A DNA stretch of 6,187 bases from Chloroflexota bacterium (GTDB lineage Bacteria > Chloroflexota > Anaerolineae > Promineifilales > Promineifilaceae), in contig CAUJGI010000533.1 of the NCBI GenBank assembly GCA_963169155.1, positions 1 to 6,187 on the forward strand. The letters are read 5' to 3'. Positions 1-5,411 of the stretch are shown piece after piece. Every line of letters starts with the position of its first letter. The first letter of the stretch is position 1. The notes beneath the pieces are model-generated. The model made no database searches, was not told the origin of the DNA, and saw only the letters and a program-made list of their open reading frames with translations. Position numbers and translations under genes: made by a program.

Positions 1-705
1 CTGGGCAAAACCGCCCGCGGCCTGCACGTCGCCGCTGTTGAGCAGGGCGATATTGAGAGCGATGAGGGTGATGGTGAGAACGGCCGTACCCAACCAGTCG
101 ATCCGCTCCCGTGTTTTGGGTTCTGGCAAATCGCGCAGCGCCCACCAGGCGGCGGCAATTCCCAGCAGGCTGAGCGGGATGTTGAGGTCAAACTGCCACT
201 GCCAGGTTAAAAAGCGGATCAGCAGCGCGCCGTAAAGCGGTCCCCAAACCCAACCGGCGGTGTCAATGGCCCCCAGCGCGCCTAGCGCCGCGGCCCGCTT
301 CTCGCGCGGGTACACATCGCCAATGACGGCCATGGCCACAGGCACCATTGCCCCGCCGCCCAGCGCCGTCAGCACCCGCCCCACGATGAAGCTGTTCAGG
401 TCCGGGGCCAAGGGCACCCAAATCGATCCGACCAGAAACAGCACCAGCGACCCGATGTACACGGCGCGCCGCCCCAAAATATCGCTCAACCGGCCGATAA
501 ACGGCATCACCACCACGTAGGCAATCAGGTAGGCGTTGACAATCCAGGCGGCCCGATCCAGCCCTTCGGGTAGGGGAATCTCCAGGTCGAAGATGATCTG
601 GCGCAGCATGGTGGAAACCACCGTCAGGTCGTCGGCGGCGACAAAAACGCCAAAGGCGACAACTAGCAGGATGGTGCGGGGGGAAGGGGTGCGGCGTGGC
701 GGCAT
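1..705 (-). CDS. MFS drug-type exporter, N-terminal part (runs off the left edge)
   Basis: Reading the minus strand from the ATG at 705-703 gives 235 codons open to the window edge, so the C-terminal half is missing. The protein should be a proton-driven inner-membrane exporter of the DHA (EmrB/QacA-like) group. In the sequence: helix 1 at about 11-30 carries DDLTVVSTMLRQI, matching the LDxTIVNVALP motif of these exporters. Residues 71-80 (GRLSDILGRR) are MFS motif A in loop 2-3. RVLTALGGGAMVP (110-122) fits motif B, and GWVWGPLYGALL (151-162) fits the antiporter motif C, with GPxxGA instead of GPxxGG. WQWQFDLNIP (168-177) matches the usual WRWxFxxNxP. About seven helices are present. No Shine-Dalgarno precedes the ATG, and the leader consists of TAATTGGG repeats, so the start is less certain than the family. 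The substrate cannot be deduced. Confidence 0.88.
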   Translation of the reverse strand, partial: MPPRRTPSPRTILLVVAFGVFVAADDLTVVSTMLRQIIFDLEIPLPEGLDRAAWIVNAYLIAYVVVMPFIGRLSDILGRRAVYIGSLVLFLVGSIWVPLAPDLNSFIVGRVLTALGGGAMVPVAMAVIGDVYPREKRAAALGALGAIDTAGWVWGPLYGALLIRFLTWQWQFDLNIPLSLLGIAAAWWALRDLPEPKTRERIDWLGTAVLTITLIALNIALLNSGDVQAAGGFAQ

Positions 706-710
706 TGGGA

Positions 711-779
711 GGTAATTGGGTAATTGGGTAATTGGGTAATTGAGTAATTGGGTAATTAATGGCGCAATTACCCAATTAC
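711..779. repeat. 8-bp tandem repeat array (TAATTGGG) with inverted copy
   Basis: Five direct units of TAATTGGG lie at 713-752 (the fourth reads TAATTGAG), followed by a partial unit at 753-757. The sequence then turns around into the complementary units AATTACCC and AATTAC at 766-779. The array fills almost the whole 78-bp gap between the stop of the Nfu-domain gene and the start of the MFS gene, both on the minus strand. It is AT-rich against GC-rich flanking genes. It shares the core GGTAAT(T/C)GG with the clusters near 1131 and 1422, which suggests one family of intergenic micro-repeats. Confidence 0.9.
745..778. repeat. Perfect 13-bp inverted repeat (hairpin) at the end of the array
   Basis: TAATTGGGTAATT (745-757) is exactly complementary to AATTACCCAATTA (766-778), with an 8-nt loop AATGGCGC. 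It lies 5 bp beyond the stop codon of the minus-strand Nfu-domain gene. It could therefore form a hairpin at the 3' end of that message or in the leader of the MFS gene. No T-run follows it in the minus direction, so a classical intrinsic terminator is not supported. Confidence 0.75.
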
Positions 780-783
780 TTCT

Positions 784-1062
784 TTACAAGAAGAAATCCT
801 TCAGCGCCGCCGAAATGTCGCTGATGATGTTGTGCCAGGGTATGTCTGGGTCGCGCTGTACGGTGAGGTCGCTGCCCTCGATGTGCAGGGTGCAAATGCC
901 TTCAATGACGGCCAGAGCCTGAGCTACCGGAGTGCCTTCTTCGGCTGCGGCAAGGGAATCGTACCGTTCTACCTCGCCTTCGTTCAGGCGCAAATTGGTA
1001 TAGACGGTGAGGAAACGGCCGTCGTCGCTCAGTTCGGTTTCAATTTCAATATACTCAGACAT
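784..1062 (-). CDS. Stand-alone Nfu/NifU N-terminal domain protein
   Basis: This 92-residue soluble protein matches the Nfu N-terminal domain, which in full Nfu proteins precedes the CxxC iron-sulfur scaffold domain. The signature is in the second half: a short-side-chain helix then TPVAQALAVIEG (44-55, compare SPLARxLFxIEG), a strand at 56-62, DLTVQR (65-70, compare FITVTK), a conserved W at 76 and a C-terminal helix ISAALKDFF (80s-91). Only one Cys (57) is present and there is no CxxC domain, so it cannot by itself hold a cluster like Nfu. Its role is presumably accessory to iron-sulfur assembly or unknown. I chose ATG at 1062-1060. A TTG two codons upstream also starts the frame, but the promoter -10 element sits so close that translation from the ATG as a leaderless mRNA is more likely. 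The MFS gene follows 78 bp downstream in the same direction. Confidence 0.75.
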   Translation of the reverse strand: MSEYIEIETELSDDGRFLTVYTNLRLNEGEVERYDSLAAAEEGTPVAQALAVIEGICTLHIEGSDLTVQRDPDIPWHNIISDISAALKDFFL

Positions 1063-1069
1063 GGTCAAA

Positions 1070-1078
1070 ATTATAGCA
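1070..1078 (-). promoter_or_regulatory. Extended -10 promoter of the Nfu-domain gene (leaderless)
   Basis: On the minus strand the sequence reads TGCTATAAT, a perfect -10 hexamer with the TGn extension. Transcription would begin about 6-7 nt downstream, at 1064-1062, which coincides with the ATG at 1062. No convincing -35 box is seen, which is usual for extended -10 promoters. No Shine-Dalgarno exists in front of the ATG, which agrees with a leaderless transcript. Confidence 0.6.
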
Positions 1079-1091
1079 GTGATGAACAGGA

Positions 1092-1121
1092 TCGGCAGAT
1101 GTTTGGCCGGTACGGTATAAT
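1092..1121 (+). promoter_or_regulatory. Candidate sigma-70-type promoter for the YtxH-like gene
   Basis: TATAAT at 1116-1121 is a perfect -10 hexamer. TCGGCA at 1092-1097 matches TTGACA at four of six positions with an 18-nt spacer. The transcript would start near 1128, just before the repeat cluster at 1131-1194. The message for the gene at 1213 would therefore carry that foldable repeat in its leader. It is divergent from and close to the minus-strand promoter at 1070-1078. Confidence 0.45.
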
Positions 1122-1130
1122 TGGCGGTGT

Positions 1131-1194
1131 ACGGTAATCGGTAATCCGTGCTTATGAATTTACGGGTAACCGATTACCGATAACGGATAACGGA
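1131..1194. repeat. Heptameric repeat cluster upstream of the YtxH-like gene
   Basis: Two CGGTAAT units (1132-1145) are followed by inverted and variant units: ACCGATTACCG (1169-1179) is the exact complement of CGGTAATCGGT (1132-1142), and two GATAACG units lie at 1179-1192. The 22 bp at 1173-1194 recur exactly at 1457-1478, beyond the gene. The cluster lies between the promoter and the ribosome-binding site and could fold as an 11-bp stem in the leader. Confidence 0.85.
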
Positions 1195-1198
1195 AAAG

Positions 1199-1204
1199 AA
1201 GGAG
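1199..1204 (+). promoter_or_regulatory. Shine-Dalgarno site of the YtxH-like gene
   Basis: AAGGAG lies 8 nt before the ATG at 1213. It begins five bases after the end of the shared repeat and fixes the start of the small gene. Confidence 0.8.
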
Positions 1205-1212
1205 CTTAAGCG

Positions 1213-1425
1213 ATGAACAAGGTGTTTAGCTTTATGGCCGGGGCAATTTGTGGTGTGTTGGTGGGTGGGGTGACAGCCCTGCTGCTCACCCCCGCCTCTG
1301 GCAATGATTTGCGGGCTGAAGCCATCGCCCGGTGGGAAGCTGCCAAACAAGAAGCCGAGCAGGCTCGCAGCCAAACCCGGCAGCAGCTGGAAGCAGAATT
1401 TGAACGAATGAAAGGGAGCCGGTGA
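1213..1425 (+). CDS. YtxH-like small membrane protein
   Basis: This 70-residue protein has one N-terminal glycine-rich membrane helix (about 4-26, FSFMAGAICGVLVGGVTALL). It is followed by LLTPASGNDLR (24-34), which matches the xLxAPxSGxxLR signature of YtxH-domain proteins. The rest (36-70) is a charged Glu/Gln/Ala/Arg helix, probably a coiled coil in the cytoplasm. Proteins of this family are often stress- or envelope-associated, but their biochemical role is unknown, so no function is assigned. The AAGGAG site supports the start. The gene stands alone on its strand and is bracketed by two related inverted-repeat clusters. Its TGA stop (1423-1425) lies inside the downstream cluster, so the repeat supplies the stop codon. 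Confidence 0.8.
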   Translation: MNKVFSFMAGAICGVLVGGVTALLLTPASGNDLRAEAIARWEAAKQEAEQARSQTRQQLEAEFERMKGSR

Positions 1426-1496
1426 ACGGTTATCGGTAATCGGTGAACGGTAAGACATTACCGATAACGGATAACGGATTACGGATAACCGTTCAC
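1422..1496. repeat. Long imperfect inverted repeat between convergent genes, possible bidirectional terminator
   Basis: GTGAACGGTTATC (1422-1434) is perfectly complementary to GATAACCGTTCAC (1484-1496). After one mismatch, six more pairs follow (1436-1441 with 1477-1482). Inside are further CGGTAAT and GATAACG units, including the second copy of the 22-bp repeat (1457-1478). The stem arms contain the TGA of the plus-strand YtxH-like gene (1423-1425) and the TGA of the minus-strand protease (1495-1493). Its location suits a two-way terminator, but there is no clear T-run, so that role is inferred. Confidence 0.8.
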
Positions 1497-3658
1497 TGTT
1501 CCACAGTTAGCCAGTAGGTGGCCGTTTCGTTGGTGAAGGCGGTTTGCGGCATGATGATCAGGACACCGCCGCCTTTGCCAATGTTTAAGTTCCACTGCCC
1601 CTGATTGCTGGGGTTCAGCGCCAGCGTGGTGACGGCGGGGATGGGGCCTTCCTCGATGAGCAAAACGCTCCACTTTTGCGGGATTTGCCAGCCCATTTGC
1701 ACAAAGCCATCCGCCTGCCAGCCGTCGGCAACCTCTTCCACATTCGATTCGTACCCCAGTTCGGGGATCGAGATATCGTCCAGGGCAAAACCGCGCTCGG
1801 AGATGCCGCCATCGGTGAGCACTTCAAAGCGCACCTGGATGATTTGCCCGGCGTAGCTGCTGAGGTCAACGGATTGTTTAAGCCAGCCATCCACTGCGCC
1901 AGCTTCTTCTGCGGAACGGCCGTTATAAGCCGGACCAAAGTCACCAGACGTATATTCGGTGGGCCGCAAAATATCCCAGGTTTGCCCGCCATCGGCCGAT
2001 GCCGAGACGTAGGCGTAGTCGTAATCCTCTTCCAGATCGTACCAGACGGCATAGCGCAGGGTGGCCTGGCTGACGCCGCTGAGATCAAAGGTGGCGGTGA
2101 GCTGGGCGTTCATGTCGTCGATGCCCGGGGCGTACCACATTTGCTCGCCGCTGCGCGGTGCCCCGCTGATGAGGTCAACGGCCGTATCCCCCGCAAAAGT
2201 AATCGTGGTTTCGCCCCGTAAACTGCTCAGGTCGATGTAGTGCACGCCAAACTGCTCCATTTCCTCCAACCGCTCCAGCGAACTGTCGCTGGGTTCCAGC
2301 TTGGCGGCCACGTGGGGTTGGCGGAGGTTGAGAGATTCGTAGAAGTACGGCCGTTCGCCATTTTCATCGTCCAGGTAGTTAGCCGCAGCCCAGGCGGCCG
2401 TAAACTGCTCTAGCGTGGTGTCTGGCTGGTACCCCTGCAAGATGGCCCAGACGCTGGCCATGCCGTTGGCCGGATGCCGCGCCAGCTCTTGAATCGCCGC
2501 GTCGCCCAGCTGTTCCCACAAATAAACCGAAAACAGATATGCCCCCGCGTAATGGGCATACACCTGCTCATCGTCGTAATCCCAGCTGTTCAGGCGGATT
2601 TCCGGCTGCTCCAGGTAGTCGATGCTGGGGGCGGTGTCGTCAAAACCTACGTACAGCTCGGCCAGCTGTGACAGCCCTTCGTTGAGCCATACCGTCTCGC
2701 TGGGGTCGATGTACCACTGGATGAGGTGCTGTACCTCGTGCACCAGGGTGCCGTAATACAGATTGCTGCCCAGCGTCAGCTCCGCCATGTTCATGTAAAT
2801 CAGCTCTTGCTCGTTGGAGTAGCGGTAGAGGGCACGGGGGAATTCGTCTTCACTGTTAAAACGGCCGAGTTCATCACTTGTCCCGTTCTGGGCATGCAGC
2901 ACCGAAAAGCGGGGATCGCCATCAACTCCGGGCGTCCACACCTCGCCAAAAAGGCGCTCCAGCTGGGGATAAAACTCACTTTCGAACCGCTCGCCGGCTT
3001 CCCGAACCTCAGCGGGGTCCAGATCGCTGCCGTCTTCCACCCAAAAGTAGACGTGGTCCGTCAGGGCCACCAGGGTCGCGTTTATGCTGTCTGTACCGTT
3101 GTAAAACTCGGCGGTTTCGCCCAGGTTGTGCGGGGTGGTGACAAGGAGTCGGTCGCCGAGGTTTTCTTTGCCCAGGCGAACGGCCGTTTCAAAATAGTCG
3201 TGGGACGGGTAGTTGCTGCTAAAGAGCAGGGCGAGATCACTGTCTGCCTGGTCTGTCAGCAGGCGCTGATCGATTTCAGCAGGAATCTCGGCGTTGATGG
3301 CGCCGCTGACGATGAGATTGGCGTTGGCGGTTGGCTCCGGCGTGGCGGTGGCGGGAACGGTGGGGGTATGGGTGGGCTGCTCAGCGACAACGGCCGTTGC
3401 CGTCACCACACCCTCGCGCCCGTCGTTGGACGGACGGGTGGGTGGGTCTTCTGGTTCCCCATCACTTTCGCGGGAATCTGGCGTGGCGGTGGCCAGCTCC
3501 TGCCAAATCTCGTCGCTGTACTCGGTCCAAATAAAGTAGCCCGCGCCCACAACCAGACAGGCCAGGCAGATAAAAACAACCAGGCAGCCGCCTAAGATGA
3601 GCCAGATGCGCCGATTGTTGTTCGCTGGGGGAGTTGTTTCAAATTTGTTATACGTCAT
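1493..3658 (-). CDS. Membrane-anchored zinc metalloprotease with immune-inhibitor-A-like C-terminal region
   Basis: This is a 721-residue predicted surface protease. A short cytoplasmic N-terminus with RR at 16-17 precedes one membrane helix (18-44), so it is probably anchored with the bulk outside. Residues about 56-115 are a disordered Thr/Pro/Glu/Asp linker. The catalytic domain contains HEVQH (307-311) and WLNEGLSQLAE (324-334). H307, H311 and E327 would bind zinc and E308 would be the base. This HExxH...WLNEGLS pattern is that of gluzincins such as the M30 hyicolysin group. Residues about 520-635 look like a beta-jelly-roll with VSASADGGQTW (551-561) and FALDDISIP (624-632), as in M6 immune inhibitor A proteins and MAM-like modules. 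The tail (640-721) is another beta-rich segment. There is no export peptide cleavage site and no lipobox. No Shine-Dalgarno is visible before ATG 3658-3656. The target substrate is unknown. Confidence 0.78.
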   Translation of the reverse strand: MTYNKFETTPPANNNRRIWLILGGCLVVFICLACLVVGAGYFIWTEYSDEIWQELATATPDSRESDGEPEDPPTRPSNDGREGVVTATAVVAEQPTHTPTVPATATPEPTANANLIVSGAINAEIPAEIDQRLLTDQADSDLALLFSSNYPSHDYFETAVRLGKENLGDRLLVTTPHNLGETAEFYNGTDSINATLVALTDHVYFWVEDGSDLDPAEVREAGERFESEFYPQLERLFGEVWTPGVDGDPRFSVLHAQNGTSDELGRFNSEDEFPRALYRYSNEQELIYMNMAELTLGSNLYYGTLVHEVQHLIQWYIDPSETVWLNEGLSQLAELYVGFDDTAPSIDYLEQPEIRLNSWDYDDEQVYAHYAGAYLFSVYLWEQLGDAAIQELARHPANGMASVWAILQGYQPDTTLEQFTAAWAAANYLDDENGERPYFYESLNLRQPHVAAKLEPSDSSLERLEEMEQFGVHYIDLSSLRGETTITFAGDTAVDLISGAPRSGEQMWYAPGIDDMNAQLTATFDLSGVSQATLRYAVWYDLEEDYDYAYVSASADGGQTWDILRPTEYTSGDFGPAYNGRSAEEAGAVDGWLKQSVDLSSYAGQIIQVRFEVLTDGGISERGFALDDISIPELGYESNVEEVADGWQADGFVQMGWQIPQKWSVLLIEEGPIPAVTTLALNPSNQGQWNLNIGKGGGVLIIMPQTAFTNETATYWLTVEQ

Positions 3659-3721
3659 AGTTCAAGCAGTGGAAATGAAAATTTTGGGTGCCAATAAACC
3701 TTTTGTAACCATTCAGCCTCT

Positions 3722-3780
3722 CTGGCTGTGGCCGGCGTCCCGCCGTGCCACCCAGCCAGCACGGTCAGGAGACCGGCCGG
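3722..3780 (+). ncRNA. Possible structured RNA segment with B12-box-like string
   Basis: Nested complementary arms are visible. GGCCGG (3730-3735) pairs with CCGGCC (3773-3778). CCGTGC (3743-3748) pairs with GCACGG (3759-3764) around a 10-nt loop. CTGGCTG (3722-3728) is complementary to CAGCCAG (3753-3759), which covers most of that loop and would make a pseudoknot. GTCCCGCC (3737-3744) and CAGGAGACCGGCC (3766-3778) resemble conserved 3' pieces of cobalamin riboswitches. The GGGAA-containing upstream core is not found, and no B12 gene follows. It could equally be a dispersed palindromic repeat acting only at DNA level. Confidence 0.3.
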
Positions 3781-3903
3781 AGCACTAAAGCTACAACATT
3801 TTTTGCAAGGATAGCGCGCTCCCGTTTGTTGTCCATAGGAAATGGTCGCTCTCCTGGTTTCTATTAATCTGGCGAGCGGCCTGTTGCTGTACGGCGTTAG
3901 CGT

Positions 3904-3958
3904 CAAAATGGTGCAAGTTGCCAGGGGAGGCTGGAAACGGCCGTTGCCCACCATTTTG
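3904..3958. repeat. 10-bp inverted repeat enclosing an ACGGCCGT palindrome
   Basis: CAAAATGGTG (3904-3913) is exactly complementary to CACCATTTTG (3949-3958). Inside are a smaller CCAG/CTGG stem (3921-3924 with 3931-3934) and the palindrome AACGGCCGTT (3936-3945). It has no neighbouring gene end within 250 bp, so terminator function is unlikely. Confidence 0.5.
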
Positions 3959-4115
3959 CCAGTTTAATTCGGCGCTGGCGCTCCCGTCAACCCACAAAAG
4001 ACAAATCACCGGCGCAACTGATGCCGCCCGCCTGGGTTTTGTACTGTGGAAGAGGGCTGGCTGCGGCTTAATCAGCTAATATAGGCCGGAGCAGCGAGAT
4101 CACACAGGAGACTTC

Positions 4116-4151
4116 ATGAGTGGATGCACCCCCACAAATGAGAATTTGTAG
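4116..4151 (+). CDS. Possible 11-residue leader peptide or truncated gene start
   Basis: A good Shine-Dalgarno AGGAG (4106-4110) sits 5 nt before ATG 4116. The frame encodes MSGCTPTNENL and ends at TAG 4149-4151. That stop is supplied by the first bases of the tandem-hairpin element, so this may be the 5' stub of a gene interrupted by the element. It could also be a leader peptide for the operon starting at 4254. A weak TAATAT (4077-4082) could serve as -10. Chance occurrence remains possible. Confidence 0.25.
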   Translation: MSGCTPTNENL

Positions 4152-4200
4152 CCCGATTTACAAAATCGGGCGGCGATTTACCAAATCGCCCTACATTTTT
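4147..4200. repeat. Tandem hairpin element with flanking TGTAG/CTACA and T-run
   Basis: There are two adjacent near-identical hairpins. GCCCGATTT (4151-4159) pairs with AAATCGGGC (4163-4171), and GGCGATTT (4172-4179) pairs with AAATCGCC (4183-4190). Both have 3-nt loops. They are enclosed by TGTAG (4147-4151) and its complement CTACA (4191-4195), and TTTTT follows at 4196-4200. The symmetrical layout looks like a REP/MITE-like palindromic element. The T-run allows it to act as an intrinsic terminator or attenuator on the plus strand, 54 bp before the fabH start. Confidence 0.7.
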
Positions 4201-4253
4201 AAGGAAGCCAAACCCAATTTGTTTCGCCCGCCGTAAATGGCTTGAGGAATCTT

Positions 4254-5411
4254 ATGACCTATGCACACATTGTCGGTTGGGGATGCTATCGCCCCGACAA
4301 AATTCTGACCAATAACGATCTGGCGCGGATGGTCGATACGACCGACGAGTGGATCTATACCCGCACCGGCATCCGCGAGCGGCGTATTGCTAGTGAACTA
4401 GAGACGACGGCCACCCTGGCCTTTGAAGCGGCAGCGCGCGCCCTGGTGATAGCCGATATGCATCCCTCCCAGGTGGACCTGATCATTGTGGCCACTTCGA
4501 CGCCGGAGTACATTTTCCCCTCGACGGCGTGCCGGGTGCAGGATTACCTGGGCGCGACGCGTGCCGGGGCGTTTGATCTGAGCGCGGCGTGTTCTGGGTT
4601 TGTGTATGGCCTGAGCATGGCGGCCCAGTCGATCCAGTCGGGGGCGGTGCGCAATGCGGTGGTGATTGGTGCCGAAACGATGTCACGGGTGCTGGATTGG
4701 CAAGATCGCGGCACGTGCATTCTTTTTGGCGACGGCGCTGGCGCAGTGGTGCTGAAAGGCTCCTCGGTGCCGGGTGGCGTGCTGGCCTCCACGCTGCGCT
4801 CCGACGGCTCGGGCGGTGACATGCTCAGCCTGCCCGCCGTCTACCACAACCCGATGCCGATGCTAGGGCCGGAATATTTGCACAACGGGCACCAGAAAAA
4901 CACGGTGGCGATGAACGGCCGTCAGGTATTCCGCTTTGCTACGCAGGTAGTGGCCGATTCGGTGGAAGAAACGGTGCTTAAAGCGGGTTTAACCATGGAC
5001 GACGTGGCGCTGATCGTGCCCCATCAGGCCAATGTGCGTATCATTGAGACGGCGGCCAAGCGGCTGCGGATTCCGGTGGAGCGCTTTTACATGAACGTAG
5101 ATTCGATGGGCAACACCTCGGCGGCGTCGATTCCCATTGCTTTGTGTGATGCGGTGCGCGACGGCCGTTTGCGCCCCGATGATAACGTGGTGTTTGTGGG
5201 GTTTGGTGGTGGGCTCACCTGGGCTGCTTCGGTGGTGAAGTGGGACGTAACCCCACCGCAGGTGTCGCTGCCGCGCCGGGAATGGCGGCGGGCGCGCTAC
5301 ATCGTGGCCCGCACCCGCTCCAAGCTGAAGAAATGGCGGCGCAAGATTATCGACACAATAGCGGGGTCGCCGACCCCCGATGCGAGGATGCGTGATGCAG
5401 ATAAGAAGTAG
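4254..5411 (+). CDS. fabH: 3-oxoacyl-ACP synthase III (KAS III) with basic C-terminal extension
   Basis: This is a thiolase-fold condensing enzyme of 385 residues, expected to condense an acyl-CoA with malonyl-ACP and start fatty-acid synthesis in the cytoplasm. The catalytic triad is complete: Cys113 in DLSAACSGFVYG, His257 in VPHQANVRII, and Asn287 in MGNTSAASIP. The family motifs TDEWIYTRTGIRER (30-43) and GFGGGLTWAASVVKW (316-330) are present. The family normally ends about there, so residues 331-385 are an extra tail, rich in Arg/Lys (RREWRRARYIVARTRSKLKK) and of unknown purpose. I chose ATG 4254 because GAGG (4244-4247) lies 6 nt before it; an in-frame TTG at 4242 is less likely. It is the first gene of a three-gene overlapping operon. 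A KAS III-like enzyme of a secondary pathway (for example HMG-CoA-synthase-like or PKS-linked) cannot be excluded, but the FabH signature is strong. Confidence 0.9.
   Translation: MTYAHIVGWGCYRPDKILTNNDLARMVDTTDEWIYTRTGIRERRIASELETTATLAFEAAARALVIADMHPSQVDLIIVATSTPEYIFPSTACRVQDYLGATRAGAFDLSAACSGFVYGLSMAAQSIQSGAVRNAVVIGAETMSRVLDWQDRGTCILFGDGAGAVVLKGSSVPGGVLASTLRSDGSGGDMLSLPAVYHNPMPMLGPEYLHNGHQKNTVAMNGRQVFRFATQVVADSVEETVLKAGLTMDDVALIVPHQANVRIIETAAKRLRIPVERFYMNVDSMGNTSAASIPIALCDAVRDGRLRPDDNVVFVGFGGGLTWAASVVKWDVTPPQVSLPRREWRRARYIVARTRSKLKKWRRKIIDTIAGSPTPDARMRDADKK

Larger units (their letters stand above)
3659..4253. other. Gene-poor 595-bp intergenic region upstream of fabH
   Basis: This lies between the divergent starts of the protease (minus) and fabH (plus). 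Short open frames of 60-100 codons exist on the minus strand, but their translations show no family resemblance, have no ribosome-binding site and overlap palindromic DNA. What can be supported are a GC-rich foldable segment (3722-3780), an inverted repeat (3904-3958) enclosing one copy of the ACGGCCGT palindrome, an 11-codon ORF (4116-4151) and tandem hairpins (4147-4200). No tRNA or rRNA was recognised. Confidence 0.6.

Noticed and set aside
263..775. 170-codon minus-strand frame across the MFS gene start and the repeat array
   Set aside because: Its translation is Arg/Ala/Gly-rich and starts inside the TAATTGGG array. The neighbouring frame gives a clear MFS transporter with motifs A, B and C.
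711..1496. CRISPR array
   Set aside because: The repeats are 7-8 bp units in direct and inverted order without spacers of regular length, and no cas gene is nearby.
1422..1496. Insertion sequence or transposon ends around the YtxH-like gene
   Set aside because: The flanking repeats are variant micro-repeat clusters, not simple terminal inverted repeats with target duplications, and no transposase is encoded in the window.
2726..3595. 289-codon open frame on the plus strand opposite the protease gene
   Set aside because: It lies wholly antisense to a gene with clear zinc-protease motifs, has low-complexity Gly/Val-rich translation with no family resemblance and no ribosome-binding site. It is the mirror of GC-rich codon usage.
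3640..3800. A complete cobalamin riboswitch on the plus strand
   Set aside because: Only the 3' strings resembling CCCGCC and the B12 box are found. The conserved GGGAA-containing core upstream is missing, and the next plus-strand gene is fabH about 470 bp away. It is kept only as a low-confidence structured segment.
3655..4009. Two overlapping minus-strand open frames of 99 and 72 codons in the intergenic gap
   Set aside because: They overlap each other and the palindromic segments, lack Shine-Dalgarno sites and show no recognisable domain. One also overlaps the start of the protease gene.
4054..4082. Promoter with TAATAT ahead of the 11-codon ORF
   Set aside because: The -10 matches the consensus at only four of six positions and no -35 box is found at the right distance, so it is not listed as a feature.
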